Assembly: GCA_025529335.1 (NCBI GenBank)
Contig: JAMYHX010000026.1
Span: forward strand, 124,001 to 188,000
Source: Rhizopus sp. PT2906
Lineage: Eukaryota; Mucoromycota; Mucoromycetes; Mucorales; Rhizopodaceae
Reading direction: 5' to 3'
DNA: 64,000 nt
The notes below the pieces were generated by a model. It did no database searches. It worked only from the letters and a program-made list of their open reading frames with translations, and had not been told where the DNA came from. Positions 1 to 12,984 of the stretch are shown piece after piece. A program made the translations under genes and the position numbers. Each line of letters starts with the position of its first letter. The first letter of the stretch is position 1.

Positions 1-119
1 TTTTTATCTGAATTTTAAGTTTATAAACGATACAAGAATCGGGAAGCATATTTTTCCTTTTTCTTTTTTTCCCTCTCTTTCTTTTTATTGACGCGTTAAT
101 TGTGTAAATTATTGAATAA

Positions 120-1870
120 ATGCAAGCTGTTCCAACATCAACAAACAACGAAAATAAATGGAGATTTGCTCAATGCTTTGGAGACAAGGGAGAATCAGAC
201 GACATTACAGAAGGTACACAAAAGAGAAAAAATAGACACACAGAATGATTATAAACTTAATTTACCTTTGTAGCTGATATTATCTCTGCTGTTGAATTTG
301 ACCACACAGGAGACTACCTTGCAACAGGTGACAAAGGTGGTAGAGTGGTCTTGTTTGAACGTAACGAGAATGTGAGTACACTAGTCTGAATAAAACAGTT
401 CTTGACTCTTTTACCCACCGTAGAAAAAAGGCTGTGAATATCGGTTTCACACAGAATTTCAATCCCACGAGCCAGAGTTTGATTATTTGAAGAGCTTGGA
501 AATTGAAGAAAAGATCAATCAGATCAAATGGTGTAAAAGGCAAAACTCTGCTCACTTTTTACTGTCAACGAATGGTAAACATGATATAGAAAGATGACTA
601 TGAACTTACTATTTCTCAAGATAAAACCATCAAACTTTGGAAAGTATACGAGCGAAGCCTTAGGGTGATTAGTGAATCAACCATGATCACCGAAAAGCCT
701 AAGCTGAGTCTACCCAAAATGAGTTACCAAGATACTATTGTCGCTGCTATTCCACGACGAATCTATGCAAATGGTAACTAGGACGGAGTATGAAAGTGGC
801 ATGATATTTAACCATATTTTTTGTAGCTCATGCTTACCATATTAATTCGATTTCTGTCAATTCTGACAGTGAAACATACATTTCTGCTGACGATTTAAGA
901 ATCAATTTATGGAATTTGGATATTTCTGATCAAAGCTTTAGTAAGTAAAGGATCATCTTTTTGTAGACAAGCCCTTATTCTAGTCTAGACATTGTTGATA
1001 TCAAACCAGCAAATATGGAAGAGCTCACTGAAGTGATCACCTCTGCTGAATTTCATCCACAACACTGTAATTTATTCATATATAGTAGCAGTAAGGGAAC
1101 CATTAAATTAGCGGACATGAGAGAATCCGCTCTATGCGATCAAAATGCAAAGGGTAAAGAAAAAAATATATATAAAGTACCTCTACGCCCCCGGACTCAT
1201 CGCGGCGCATAGTCTTTGAGGAGGCTGAAGACCCATCCAGCAGATCGTTTTTCTCGGAAATCATATCTTCAATTTCTGATGCGAAATTTAGTAATGATGG
1301 AAGATATATTATATCTCGAGACTATTTAACGCTAAAAATTTGGGATGTCAATATGGAAAAGAAGCCTTTGCGAACCATCAATATTCATGATAATCTAAGA
1401 TCCAAATTATGCGACTTGTATGAAAACGATTGTATATTTGACAAGTTTGAATGCTCATTTAGTGGTGACGGAAAGTATGTGATGTATGGATGATTATGTA
1501 TGCATAACTTACTGTATCCCTAGCAACCTGATGACTGGTTCCTATAGCAACAATATTCATATATTTGGACGTAATGATGATAGTGAAGTGGTGCTACAAG
1601 CTGACAAGAGTGTGTTTAAATCCAAAAAGTTGGGTGGTGCAAAGGCTATGAACAACCGTACTATTATCGGTCAGACAAGGGCTACGCGTCGTGAGGCAAG
1701 TGATTATATGGATTATAATAAGAAGATACTACACGCTTCTTATCATCCAAGAGAAAATACCATCGCTGTTGCTGCTACTAATAATCTCTTTATTTTCACG
1801 TAAGTGTTGTTGAATATTAGCTTTATTTAATACTAACTCTATTTTTATTAATTTACATAGTGAACAATAA
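120..1870 (+). CDS. CDC55: PP2A regulatory subunit B55 (PR55/Cdc55)
   Basis: WD40-propeller regulatory B subunit of protein phosphatase 2A, which sets substrate choice of the phosphatase in mitosis, morphogenesis and stress signalling. Exons joined by eye read MQAVPTSTNNENKWRFAQ, then AVEFDHTGDYLATGDKGGR, KINQIKWCKRQNSAHFLLST, DKTIKLWK, DLRINLWNLDISDQSF, ITSAEFHPQHCNLFIYSSS, NDGRYIISRDYLTLKIWDVN and a C-terminal NLMTGSYSNNIHIFGRND followed by IAVAATNNLFIFT. These are the B55 signature blocks, in order. About eight exons with short introns; the first runs from about 214 to 267. The terminal intron (about 1800-1860) leaves only E-Q-stop in the last exon. Start chosen because it is the only ATG before the first block. 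Family assignment is certain; internal splice points are inferred. Converges with the gene on the minus strand at 1963. Confidence 0.95.
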
Positions 1871-1962
1871 ATTCACTTGAGCATTTTATTTGCATATTAA
1901 ACAATTTTAAATTCGAAATATAGTCTTCTTTTTTAAGAAAACAGGTGTATATGTATGTAATA

Positions 1963-4897
1963 TTAAGAAAGGGGGGATACTGAATGCTTTCTAAAAAGAG
2001 GTCCACTGTTTGCATCCAGTTCATCTGATTGACGAGGACTATTTCTATTCATAAGCGGTGCAGATAGACTTGGAGACTGATGATGGTAATTCATTGGCGA
2101 AGGTGAGCCATACATGGGTCGCATATGCGACATGTGAGGACTTGATGCATTACTATTTAAAGGTGGGTACGGTGGAGGTGTCATGCATGGTGATGTATTA
2201 TTATTATTATTTGTTGGAGCAGGGAAGACAGGCACCATACCCATAAAGTTCATCGGATTCATCACGGGATTTACAAATGGCATCATTGGCATACCATATC
2301 CGTTAGCATAGAGCATCATCTAGGGGGGAGGTGTTAGAATGGATTAATTAATAACTGAGGAGTGTGCATACCTGATGCTTCATGATCTGCTGCTGCCTTT
2401 GTTCTAGTATTCTCCGTTCTTTTTCTCGTTCTATCCTATCTTGATAATGCTGATTAACTCGTTCGGCTACTCTAAACCCGTTTCCTTCCTTCTTATCCTT
2501 CTCGCGCTGGGAAATAACGCCAACTAAACCTCCTTGTGGAAGACCCTCTTTCTTGACAGGCATTTGTATAAGAGGTTGACCGGTTGCTTTAGCATATTCC
2601 ACTTGTTCTTTAGCACTCAGATGTTCGCCAAGATAAGTATCTAATAGACTATTTTGAGGAGCAAAGTGATCGCCTAATGAAGGGATCAAAGGGCCATCAA
2701 AGTCAGAATCGTACGAGTCATCATCATAGGGGTGCTTTGGCCTATTTTGAGGGCTTTCAGCGCCCTGCATTTCATTGTTCCAATCCAGTTCCCATTGGCG
2801 GCTGTGGTTTTGATAATTGTTGTTATGGTGACTACTGTGTGTACTAGATGTAGTAGATCTTGATTCGCTTGATCTGTCGAAGGATAGCTTAGCTGGTAAT
2901 GAGTATTTACGCTGATGCTGATCCATTGGCAGATCTAGGAACTTTCCAAAATCGCCAGTCAAGTCGAAATCACCAAACAGGGAAGATTCTTGATTGTTTG
3001 AGCTAGGAGCTTCATTTAACGAGGAGCCATGTCTAGCATTCACTGGCACTGATAGCTTGCGAATGTGCTTTCTGGGTACAGTGTATTCTTCATCCAGACT
3101 GTTTGAAGTTATTACAGAAGAAGAAGACAATGAGCTAGAAGCGTTAACTACTGCTGCTGCTACAGCGGCTGCAGTAACATCTTTAGGCACATCAAAGCCA
3201 TTACCAAAGTCAAAGTCAGGAATAAGACTATCTGCAAACGAGGCGGGGGAAGGTGTGGCAACAGTTGAGTTAGTTCTGCTATTTGTCTTTCTTCCGATGG
3301 GTTCATTGTCACTATCATATTCCTCTTCTTCATCTTCAATATCCTCGTCATCTTGGTCGCTTTCATCACTAGAGTCAGCAACATGCCTTGCAAACTTGAA
3401 TGACAAGTTAGTTGAGTCTGTCTCAAAACCATTCTGCTTGTCACCGTGAAGAGCTGCAATGTTGTCAGAGCTTGATCGTTGTTGGGTTATCTGCTCATCA
3501 TCATCAGCTGATATCACTGTAATCAAAGGCAGACTATTTGCCCTTAGTCCTGTAGGTCTTGTTACTGGAGGTTCTAAAGACTGACTGTTCTTGATGATTT
3601 CCATGAATGTTTCCTCGATATGCTTGACTGGGATAGATGCAATATCCATAGTTTTTATTACTTGATCAACTTCTAAAAACAGTCTTTGTACACTGTTTGA
3701 TGTTTGCATTGGCTCACCAAAGTTGAGTGAAGATGGATTCAAGCAGTCATTCAACAGACCAAGTGGCCGTCCATAGAGTTTAAACTTGTCAAACATGCTA
3801 AAGAGCCATTGAATTGTCACTTCACATTTATCTGCCATAAACCAACAAGTTTCTTCTTTATCATTCACTTTACAATCAACTCTAATCATGGATCCTTTTT
3901 CTATCAGCTGCGGTGACTCTGGATAGATAGCGTAGACATGGCTTATATCAGATAACGTCAACAGGGGTGTCTTTGATCTCTTTGATCCATACAATGACAC
4001 GTGTTGTGCCTTGTTTGATTTCGTCTTCTTCCCACCAGGCAGTACCACCCAATACTTTTTCCATAACGTTGTTCCTGGCATCCTTACTTGAAGGTAAGCC
4101 GAGTTCATGCTCTTTCTCTCTTCAGGTTCCTTGCTTATCAATAGCTTATGCGTAAACAGTTGATGTAATCTTTGCTTTTCAAAACATGATAGTCGAATGG
4201 CGCTCACCCATCTCACCATGGTCGCATAATCCGAGGTCTCAAACATAGTTTTGGATTTTGCGTTGCTGCAGAGAGTGAAAACGTACTTTGTCTTTTTATT
4301 ACCATCTTCAATGCTTCCACCATAGACTGTAGCTGTGTCCATGATTTGTGTATACGTTGGCATCACACTGCTTCCAGGTGCTTCCGCGTCCCATAAGATG
4401 AGTGTTGATCCACTTAATTCGACAAACATCTTTGTCTTTGTCTTTTTTTGTTGGCTATCATCCGAGCTGAAGGAGACCGTGCTACTGTTACTACATTCTG
4501 TGTCATTGTATCGCATCAAATATCCTTCGATATAAACTTTTTGTGTAAAGGCTTCAAATAACCCAATAAATGAAATCATTTCTGGATTGTTCACGATCTG
4601 CGTCTCTTTGCCGTTGCTATGATCCGATGCTACAAGAGGTGACGATGTAGAAGAAGTAGGAGTGGAAGCTTTGATAAATCTCGATGGTCGCATACTGGTT
4701 GCTCTTGGCTGAGTGTTTTTAAACGCTACTGGCTTTAAAGGCACTTTCAATGCGGATTCGGAAAGAGAAGCTTGGGCTAATTTTCCAGGATGAAAAGAGG
4801 GAACGGGCGGAACGGGCGTTGTTTGACCGTTTGATTCATTATTGTTAATGTCACCTGGAGAAGATGCACGACGAAGGAAAGGGTTTTGTCTAGGCAT
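1963..4897 (-). CDS. Caf120/Skg3-like protein with PH domains
   Basis: Large low-complexity protein with an N-terminal pleckstrin-homology part, resembling the fungal Caf120/Skg3 family (CCR4-NOT-associated and bud-site proteins in yeast; role here inferred). Residues about 110-240 hold the first PH unit: a QKVYIEGYLMRYND start, KMFVELSGSTLILWDAE, and MVRWVSAIRLSCFEKQRLHQ. A second PH-like unit follows at about 255-375 (YLQVRMPGTTLWKKYWVVLP, then CEVTIQWLFSMFDKFKLYG). The rest is Ser/Asp/Glu-rich and probably disordered, ending in a coiled, Arg/Glu/Gln-rich stretch and a Pro/Asn/Met-rich tail. One intron (2320-2371, 52 nt) joins the 842-codon first exon to a 118-codon last exon that begins Met-Met-Leu-Tyr. 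Total about 960 residues. The call rests on the PH block pattern; the C-terminus is not diagnostic. Confidence 0.8.
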
Positions 4898-5807
4898 CTA
4901 CTAGAGTGGATCAGTATACACATTGAAACTCAGGATTTACACACACACCTTTGTTTAAGAAAAGAGTAGCAAGCTGATAAAAGGGAATAAAAAAGAGAGA
5001 GAAAAGAAATGTCCTTGCAAGACTACATGCTCCCATTCATATATTTATATGTTTATCAACAAATGAGAATTGAAAACAGGGGATAAAGACGATAAGGGGA
5101 TGTGCAAAAAAAGGGAGGGAATAATATCTGTTGTTTTTATCTAAACAGTAAAGGGGCAGCTCTTTCCTCCTAGTCAAAATTTTGCTCCTCTTGCTTTTCT
5201 TCTATTTATGGCGGTAATATGCTTAAATAGAAACAGTTGTTCATTAACTTGATAGGGTAAAATGTTCTGCTGCTTCACATCATAAAGGGCATTAACCTAT
5301 GATAATAAAAAGGTAACCCTGATGGATAGCCCCATGTCATTTCCTTCAAAAGAACATTAAGGTTTGTAAAACACTCCTATACCTGCAGAATAAAGCATTT
5401 CATTTTTACTTTTTGTTCTATTACAGTTCTTTTTTTAGTGGCCTTTCTTTCTTTGTTTCTTTATTTTCAATTTCTGCAGATGTGCATATGTGTAACTCTT
5501 TTTCTTTATCTCTCTTTTCTCCTTTTCAATCTTGCTCCTCTTGCGTCAATTATAAATATATATCCACGTGATTGAGGATGAGTTCTTTCTTTAGAAACAT
5601 ACATGCACACACACACAAATTAAACATGGCCACTTGGGTGTTTAAATGTCTTACAGAGAACGTGGATTTTGCTTTCAAAAAAAAAAGGAGGGGCTCTTTA
5701 GCATGCAACTAACCATATCTACCTTTATCCCATGACGCTTTAATTCATACTAGACTCAGGGCACCACATGAATATAAAAAGAAGGGTTAAACATTAATCT
5801 TTTATTT
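4898..5807. other. Intergenic, promoter side of the PH-protein gene
   Basis: About 0.9 kb with no reading frame of interest. It is T-rich on the plus strand (several CTTT/TTTCT runs), as expected for the 5' flank of a minus-strand gene in this genome. No repeat or RNA gene recognised. Confidence 0.6.
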
Positions 5808-8800
5808 TTATAATTTCTGTAAACGTCTATCAATCTCTTCTGAAAGTCTGATCACAGATTGACTCCAGCTAGATACCATCATCTTTATATGATTGTTTAT
5901 GGTGTTTTGATAGTCTTTTAAAGATAAGCAAGCTACAGACTTTTCAGAATCAGTTACTTCTTTGAAAAGTTTCTTTTGGAATTGAACTCTAAATAAATCT
6001 TTTCCGGCATTGACTATGACTTGCATCTGTTGCAAGGATTGCTTTGACGCTTCTTGTAATTTGAATAAACATGATATCTATTTTGATAAGGTTAATTGAT
6101 ATCAATAAATGAGAATTGAGTAGGGTCTTACAAGACTATCTTTCTCGACTGCCTCGGCTGCTTTTCTTTTGGCTTCTTTGCTAGTCAGTCCTAAAGATCG
6201 GTTAATGGCCTCTATCAAGACAAGAGTATAACTGAATGCCTATATACACTTGGTAAGTATGTGAAGGAATATCTTGTATGTGTGATTATTTACTTCCAAG
6301 GTATTGAATACTTTGTGAAATGTATTCCAACTAGTGTTGTTTTCTGAAAACGATTCTACTTTACAGACTACAAACAGTCATAAGATGCCCATATTGCAAT
6401 TTTTTTAGGTTATCAACTTACATTGTTCCTGTATAATAGATATCGCCGAATTAATCTTGTCCGTTGCTTCAGGGGCCTTGTTTGCTTCAATGGATGCTAG
6501 CGCGCTTGCAAGATGGATGATGTAGCTGGCCAAGTGGTACTCTTGAACAGTAATGTTTTCTTTGATACCATCAGCTGCAATGAACTTTTCAGCCTCTTGT
6601 ACCAAGGCGTTTAGGTCTCTCTTTTCTTTAGCAGCGCAAACGGCGCCCAGAATATTCAAAATGTAGCTATACATTTGAGCCCATACTTTGCTAGTGCTTT
6701 TTGCAGGCTTGCAAATTTCTTCGGCTGAAGGCTGATCACTGCTATTGTAGTTAGCAAATACTTTAAAGTCTCTGTTATCAGATGCTGCTTCAAAGTGCTT
6801 GTCATCATATTTTAATTCCTTGGCATCATTCTCATTAAAGTATTGAACAGCATATTTAGCTTGGAAGGAAGAACGGATAAAATCAATACGCTTAAGTTCG
6901 ATTTGCGTAACAGTGTGCTGAAGGGAGGTGTCAAGGCGGCGACGGAACTCGATAAACTCTTGAATCTTGAGTAGAATTAATTATATCTGATAACGAGCCT
7001 ATAAAGCAACATACCTTGGAATAAGTGCCGTATTGATATGCTTTTACGAGCATTTCGGGAGTCTATTAGATGTATTATAAGCTTTTCTCCTGGTTATTGC
7101 TAACATAGCGATGATATCATACCTCTACTTCGTTTCCTCTGTAGATCTGCATGGAATCAACTAGAACAGATTCTATATCGTCACTGCATCCAAGGGGAAT
7201 AAATCGATCGGTAAAATAGTGTCTAGTGAAAAAGTCAAATTAGTGATATTGTCCTTTATATAAACATCCCTACATTTACATCATAGTATCAAATTGTATT
7301 TGTTTAATTTCCATCGTCTTGTAAATCTCGAATGGTCGCTTGTAAACACCTAATTTTAATAAGTTATTATTAACACTCACTTTGTACCGTAAAGAAATTA
7401 CCAATCATCAAGTACAGACGAACCAACATCAGCTTGATTCTAAAGTTGTAAATACTCTTTGCCAAGGCTATTTCTAACAGAGAGATGGCTTCTATTATAA
7501 ATGAGCTCTGTTCATGTTGACGATAGAGATCAAGTAAAATATGGCTTGCCAAGATCACAAACTCATCTCCATACTGCAATTCTGTCTTTTCCAATTCTTT
7601 TCCGAGAGGCAGGGCATCTTGATACTGTTGCCAGAGTTCATTGACAACGGCATGTGCTTGCTGTATATCTGATGTTTGATGAAGACCCAAAGAGCGTTCA
7701 AATTTGCGAATGTTGATATTCATATAAACGTTCTTGACTTGAGTAGACATATCTGAGGATGGCTTTATCAATTCCTTCATAGACTGTATCAAACGGCTAG
7801 CCTTTTCCTTATCTTGACTTAGGGAGCTAATGTAGACCTGGATATCTTCAAACGCACAACTCTTTGATCCAAAGCGAGCAAAATAGGAGGTGATTTTTTC
7901 CAAAAACAATGATTGATCTACAAGATAATTAGGTAAGGATAACCTAATAAAGCTAAGACTATATACCTTGATTGATACCAATCTTGTGTAATCTATACAT
8001 AAGCTCCAATTCAGCCAGGAAAGGTCCTCGCTTGAGTATCTTGCTATCAAGGACCATATTTTGTGTTGTCGTAATTAACTTTTTGGCGTCTTCTATTACT
8101 TTTTCGGGACTTTCCTTTACTACTAATGCCTCTACTGCTTCAAAATAAGCTAACCAACTGAACCAGTCATCTGAATTTTCTTTTTCTAAAGCCTCTTGAC
8201 TTTCAGCAAGCACTTCTTCCCATCTTTTGCTGTCACGAAGCAATTCAGACTTGATCTGTCTTACCTCTGGATCTCTGAGGGCCATCTTGCCGAGCTCATT
8301 ATTCAGCAAAAGATCCAATGCTTCCTTATTTTTTTTCTGATCCATCAAAATAAGTAAATAGAGACGCAAATGTTCTACTTCCTGCAACCTCTTTTCCTCT
8401 GAGGCCTTTGCCATCATACGTTCCGCCAAGGTGTAAGATAGCATGTTTCCATTTTGACCCTGAAGGGCCAAGGACATGATGGCCCAAAAGAGATACTTGT
8501 CGTTTTTGAATACTCGTTGTAGCTTCACAGCTGCAGCCTGTTGTCCCTTGTAGTCGTTGTTGCGAACCATGGCCATGAACCATTGGTTACCAAATTCTTC
8601 ATTCTTTGGTTGTTGATTTGCTGCATTTTCATACAATTCAACAATCATATCGTCTATCAAGCATATGGTTATTTCCCTGGTCAAGTAAACAAGTATAATA
8701 CTTTACGCTTCCCGAGCTCCTTCAAAGCTAATGTAACAGCTTGGAGAGTAGGTTCATCGGTTGGAATTGCCTTCTTGACTTGTTCGCACAGTTGCAATGC

Positions 8801-9084
8801 CTCGCTATCTTTTCCTGAACGCACAAGGGTAAGTGATTTCAAAGCCTATTCCCCCAGTGTGAATGATGAGTTTTATATTGTGATACTCTTATGATATTTG
8901 CCTTGACAAGTGGCCAGTCTGGATTCTTTTTCAATAACTTGGCACAGTGTTGTAAAGCTAATTTGTTTTGCCCTTCATCAATTGCCTCTATTTTTTTTAA
9001 TATGGTTATAAGCACCTCTCCCCATGATAACCAGCTATTGTCAAAACTAACCATAGAGTGGTCGAAGCTTTTTCTCGGTAGCAT
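5808..9084 (-). CDS. NAA25: NatB N-acetyltransferase auxiliary subunit (Naa25/Mdm20)
   Basis: TPR-like ribosome-anchoring subunit of NatB, which acetylates nascent chains beginning Met-Asp/Glu/Asn/Gln; it acts with the catalytic subunit Naa20. Exon 1 reads NKLALQHCAKLLKKNPDWPL; the next major exon reads QWFMAMVRNNDYKGQQAA and KYLFWAIMSLALQGQNGN, matching the Naa25 TPR region. Later exons include LPNYLVDQSLFLEKITSYFA, LMLVRLYLMIGNF, MYSYILNILGAVCAAKEKRD, and a final exon from about 6035 to the stop at 5808. About ten exons. The intron at 8846-8901 has a GC donor (AAG/GCAAAT), and using it restores family spacing exactly (PLVK then ALKSL). A second possible intron within exon 1 (between HSM and AIDEG) is uncertain, because the unspliced reading is also open. 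The family is clear, exon borders less so. Confidence 0.9.
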
Positions 9085-9269
9085 AGTCCATAGTCATTTG
9101 GAGCTTTACAAAATAAAAGACAGAAAACGCGTAGAGATGATGGTGGTTTCTGGTGTATTACTAACAAGCCACCGGCCTAAATGTCTTCATAAAAATCACA
9201 CAAAAAGCAACAAAAGGCTGTCAAGTACATCCTAATATGAGCAAGGGTTAAATGATGCAATATTTTTAT

Positions 9270-12200
9270 TTAAATGGATTCGTGATTAGCAGTAGGGACA
9301 GGGGCAGAAGGTATCATAGAGCTCTTTCTTTTACTTTTTTTGAATATCTTTTGTGTATGCTTTTTCGTATAAGTGGGCTTCAATTGCTGGTATAGTGCTT
9401 CAACTTTATCAGTACAGTTGTATTTTTCGCAAAACTTTTGTAAAGTTTCTTTGAGGGGCTCGTCCTATCGAATAAAACAGTATTAAAGAGGAGGATTCTT
9501 CATAACCTAACCTACACTTACCGTATACATGACCAGCAGCTTATTTGCTTTGGTATCATTATCAACGACTACCTTGATGAAGGCGAGGTAGTTGGGGAGG
9601 TTTTTGTAGTATTTCTTAATGTCTTCTTTGGTTTCAGGTGTGGGTGGCCGAGCATATGTAATTTGATTGTCATTCATAGGTTCTTCATTGTTTATTTCTC
9701 TTGAACCAGACAAGGAAGGAGAAGGAGGTGCATCGTCATTTGTTTGAAGAAAAGAGCTGCTTCCCACGGCTTCATTAGAGCTTACAGGAACATGATTATC
9801 AGAAACGCCAATCGTCTGAGAAGACAAGGAAGGCAGTTGGTTAACAAGGGCATTGTTATTCATATAGTTTTCTTGAATGGAATCTGGGGAAGGAAAACGG
9901 TTTGCTATATCACTTGAAGAATTTCTGTTGCTGTAGGACGGAATATCTTGCTGCTGCTGTGAAGGGGTCAATATGTCACTTAAAGTGTTAAGGTCGTGTA
10001 TCTGTCCTTGTATATCATCATATGTGGTGGTTGTCCTTGACGCCAAGTCTGTAAATAATATATCAGCTGGCTTGTTCTCTTTCTCCTTTGGATCTTGTGG
10101 GTGATTAGGCAACAATAGTTCATCATTCAAGCCCATAGGAGGTGGAATAGAGGTTGATCCCCACATGGTTTGTTTATCATCATCCAAGTCAACTAAGAGA
10201 TTTGTAGAGTTGCTGTCATATGTTTGTTGTTGTTGTTGTTGTTGTTGTTGAGGTGGAGACTCTAGCAAATTGTTCTCGGTAAATGTAGGCTCGTCAAGAT
10301 TGTCAAAAATGGTATCCTTCCATCGACCTGCTCTTTGTTCTTGGGCTATCGGTTCACGAAGAGTATGGCGGGTATTTTGTCGTGATCCTTTATTTGACTT
10401 GCGGTTCTTGTCAGAATTTGACCTGCTAGGACTTGTCCACGTATTACGCAACGATTCTGTGTTGGTAACAGGAGCTGGCTTGGTTCTTGGTGGAGATTCT
10501 GGCCTGACTTTGACGACAATATCTTCATCGTTATTGTTTATATCATCCCAATCGAAGCTCTCGTCAGTACTAATGACTGATGCCGCACTTGACACATTCT
10601 TGTTTTCATAGTTAGATGTCGCTTCATGGATGGCGGAAAATGATAGAGAAGAAACAGCTCTATCAGCATTACCATCAGTCTTTGGTTCATCAGTCGCATC
10701 TTGCAATTTATCATCTACGCCAAGTTGAACCCACTGGCCGTCCTCCTTTTGAGTCCAATAAGGAGTTTGCTTTTGTTCTTCAAGTACTTCATAAGCAAAG
10801 CCTTGAGTGCGAAGATCATCCCAGGGAATATAGTTTGAAGGTTCACCCCAACCATCACCTTCTACAATCAATGGGCTATTTCTATAATGGCTTGTTGTCT
10901 GACGGAAGTGCTTCTTGGGAGGTGCTGGTGCGCTTTCAACAGGCTTGGACCAAAAGTCTTTTGCCGTGCCACTGCTCATACCCCATCCACCAAGAGTGAG
11001 TTCATCATCATTCATGACAGAAATTGATCCATTATCATTGAAATCTTTTGAGAAGATGGCAGGTGTGGTAGGTCGAGGTGATTCTCTCAATGGTGATACT
11101 CTGTGATCTTTCTTCAAAGGCATGGTAATTACTGATAAAAAGAGTTAGGAACAGTAAATATATAAAGACATTGACGAGTTTACCTGGTGAAGGTCTCTGC
11201 TCTTGTTGGTCTTCCTATATAGAAAGAAAAATCAATGGTTTAGATATATATATGTGATAATGGACTAAGAAAGAAAGACTAACCTGCTTGACTTGTTCAA
11301 TCAATGTTACTAGCTCTTTGGTTGATAAATCAAGGTGCTTTGCCAATAGCATGACCTGCTGGCCAGTCAAGGTAATGTCAGATGGAATTGGGCAAATAGA
11401 GGGATCAGTGGTGTGAATAAGTGCATCCATACTTGCTCTGTTTAATACAATGTTTGATGGTGAGCTTTGGCTGTTGAATGCTGCGATTGGTTTGATATCG
11501 TAGTCGTAAAGTTTTAATGACCGAATGTTATGATGAATGGCGTTGCAACAAAACTGATAAATATCAGCAGGTTCTACCTTTCCACAAGACTGGATGAGGA
11601 TATCTCTCACAGACTTGATACACGATAGGTGAGGTGTGCTGTTTGCTATGGCTGAAAGAAATGACGACTCTACGTTGGCGCAATCTACTAATTCCAATTT
11701 TCGCAAATACTTTTGGCTTGAGAGGAGTGACGACAATCCCTCATTGGATACAAGAGGGCAGCGTTTAAGTCCAACCACTTGCAACGTGTCCAGTCCACTA
11801 CCTAAAGATTGCAGATCGCCGTCTGCAATGTCCATATTTTCCAACAAGAGCATTTGTAAGCTTGGTTTTCTTGTTAAGAAGAGGTTGCTGCCAGTCTTGT
11901 CGCTCCCACGAGGCAAGCCACCTCCTTTTATCTCCAATCTTTGTATATAGGCGCAGTTGTTCAAGATCTGGAAGACGCTTTGGCTCGTCACACTTGCTTC
12001 CAGATGGAGAGCCTTGAGATTTGGGAAGGCTCCCAAAAGACTTGTATGATTGTCTTTAAATTGTGCTGCTTCCATGATGGTGAGTTTTTCCAGCTGTAAG
12101 CAATCAGGTGTACATAATTTGTTGACAATGGAGAACTTTAGATTTTTCAAAGAAATCTGCAAATCTTTCAAGTGAATTGCTCTGTTGATCAAGGATGTGA

Positions 12201-12807
12201 CCCAGGCATCGTCAATATCGAATTCACCATCCAAGTGCAAAGATTGGAGTCTTGGGAATAAAGTGCTCAAACTGATTGTCTTTTCACGATTGTTGCCAAT
12301 GATGTGAAGATGAGTCAACCTAGGTGCAATTGTAGCCAATTGGTCCAATTGATGAGTTTCTAGTTGCCAACCATAACAAGTCAAACGCTGAATATTTTCA
12401 CAAAGCTTAGCGAGCATAAATATAAACTTGACATCAGCTAAAGGTCTTGCAGCTTCTGCCGAATGACGGTCAAGGGTGGATCGTACAGCAGTTTTGAACA
12501 CACTATCAGTTGGAATATCCAAATAAGCTAAATACAAATCTTCAACAAGCAAAGCAAGCTTCTTGGATCTACTAACAGCTTTTACAAAGTCACGAAGATC
12601 ATAAGGTCTTTCAAAACGAGGTGCTTCCCATAATACTTTAATAGCTGCAATAGACCAATTACGATGAATCAAGCAGGCTTCATATTTATCTCTTCTATTG
12701 TCTAATAGACGACAAATATGTTCCATGATATGTGTTGGTAAGCTAATAAGACTCTCTTTTGGTTCTTCAAATTGAAAGCTTTCCCAAAGCTGTTGGTCAT
12801 CAGTCAT
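9270..12807 (-). CDS. F-box/LRR protein with long disordered C-terminal tail
   Basis: Probable substrate adaptor of an SCF ubiquitin ligase. From Met at 12807: an F-box at about residues 18-60 (LISLPTHIMEHICRLLDN, then KYEACLIHRNWSIAAIKVLW), followed by about 350 residues of leucine-rich repeats (LQRLTCYGW, LTHLHIIGNN, LQSLHLDG, LKALHLEA, LQMLLLENMDI, LRKLELVDC). A helical patch follows (GQQVMLLAKHLDLSTKELV). Two short introns (about 11218-11283 and 11138-11184) keep frame into a further 540-residue tail rich in Ser/Asn/Asp, with a 10-Gln run and three Trp-Gly sites. A last exon (9270 to about 9465) ends in a Lys-rich segment. The two large open frames could be two genes, but the frame is preserved exactly through a 31-nt exon, so one gene is preferred. 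An upstream in-frame Met at 12909 encodes only hydrophobic residues from a T-rich leader and is rejected. Confidence 0.75.
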
Positions 12808-12984
12808 CTTGATAAAGACAATAAAGAATAAAGAAATATAAAAAAGGGAACGAAAGAGAAAGAGAAAAAATATTTTCCAAAAAAAAACAAAGAAAATCCA
12901 TTTATCCATTTTAAAAGAGAAAAATATTTCTATAATAATATAATAATAAAATAAAGAAAAAATATACTATTTCATTGTGTAAGA

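Noticed and set aside
3160..3459. 99-codon minus-strand frame within the PH-protein gene
   Set aside because: Shadow of the acidic low-complexity coding sequence in another frame.
10200..10260. GTT repeat as an intergenic microsatellite
   Set aside because: It is the coding Gln run of the F-box protein tail, not a separate feature.
12808..12909. Membrane-anchor-like N-terminal extension of the F-box protein
   Set aside because: The 34 hydrophobic residues come from a T-rich (coding strand) leader; the Met at 12807 precedes the F-box at the normal distance.
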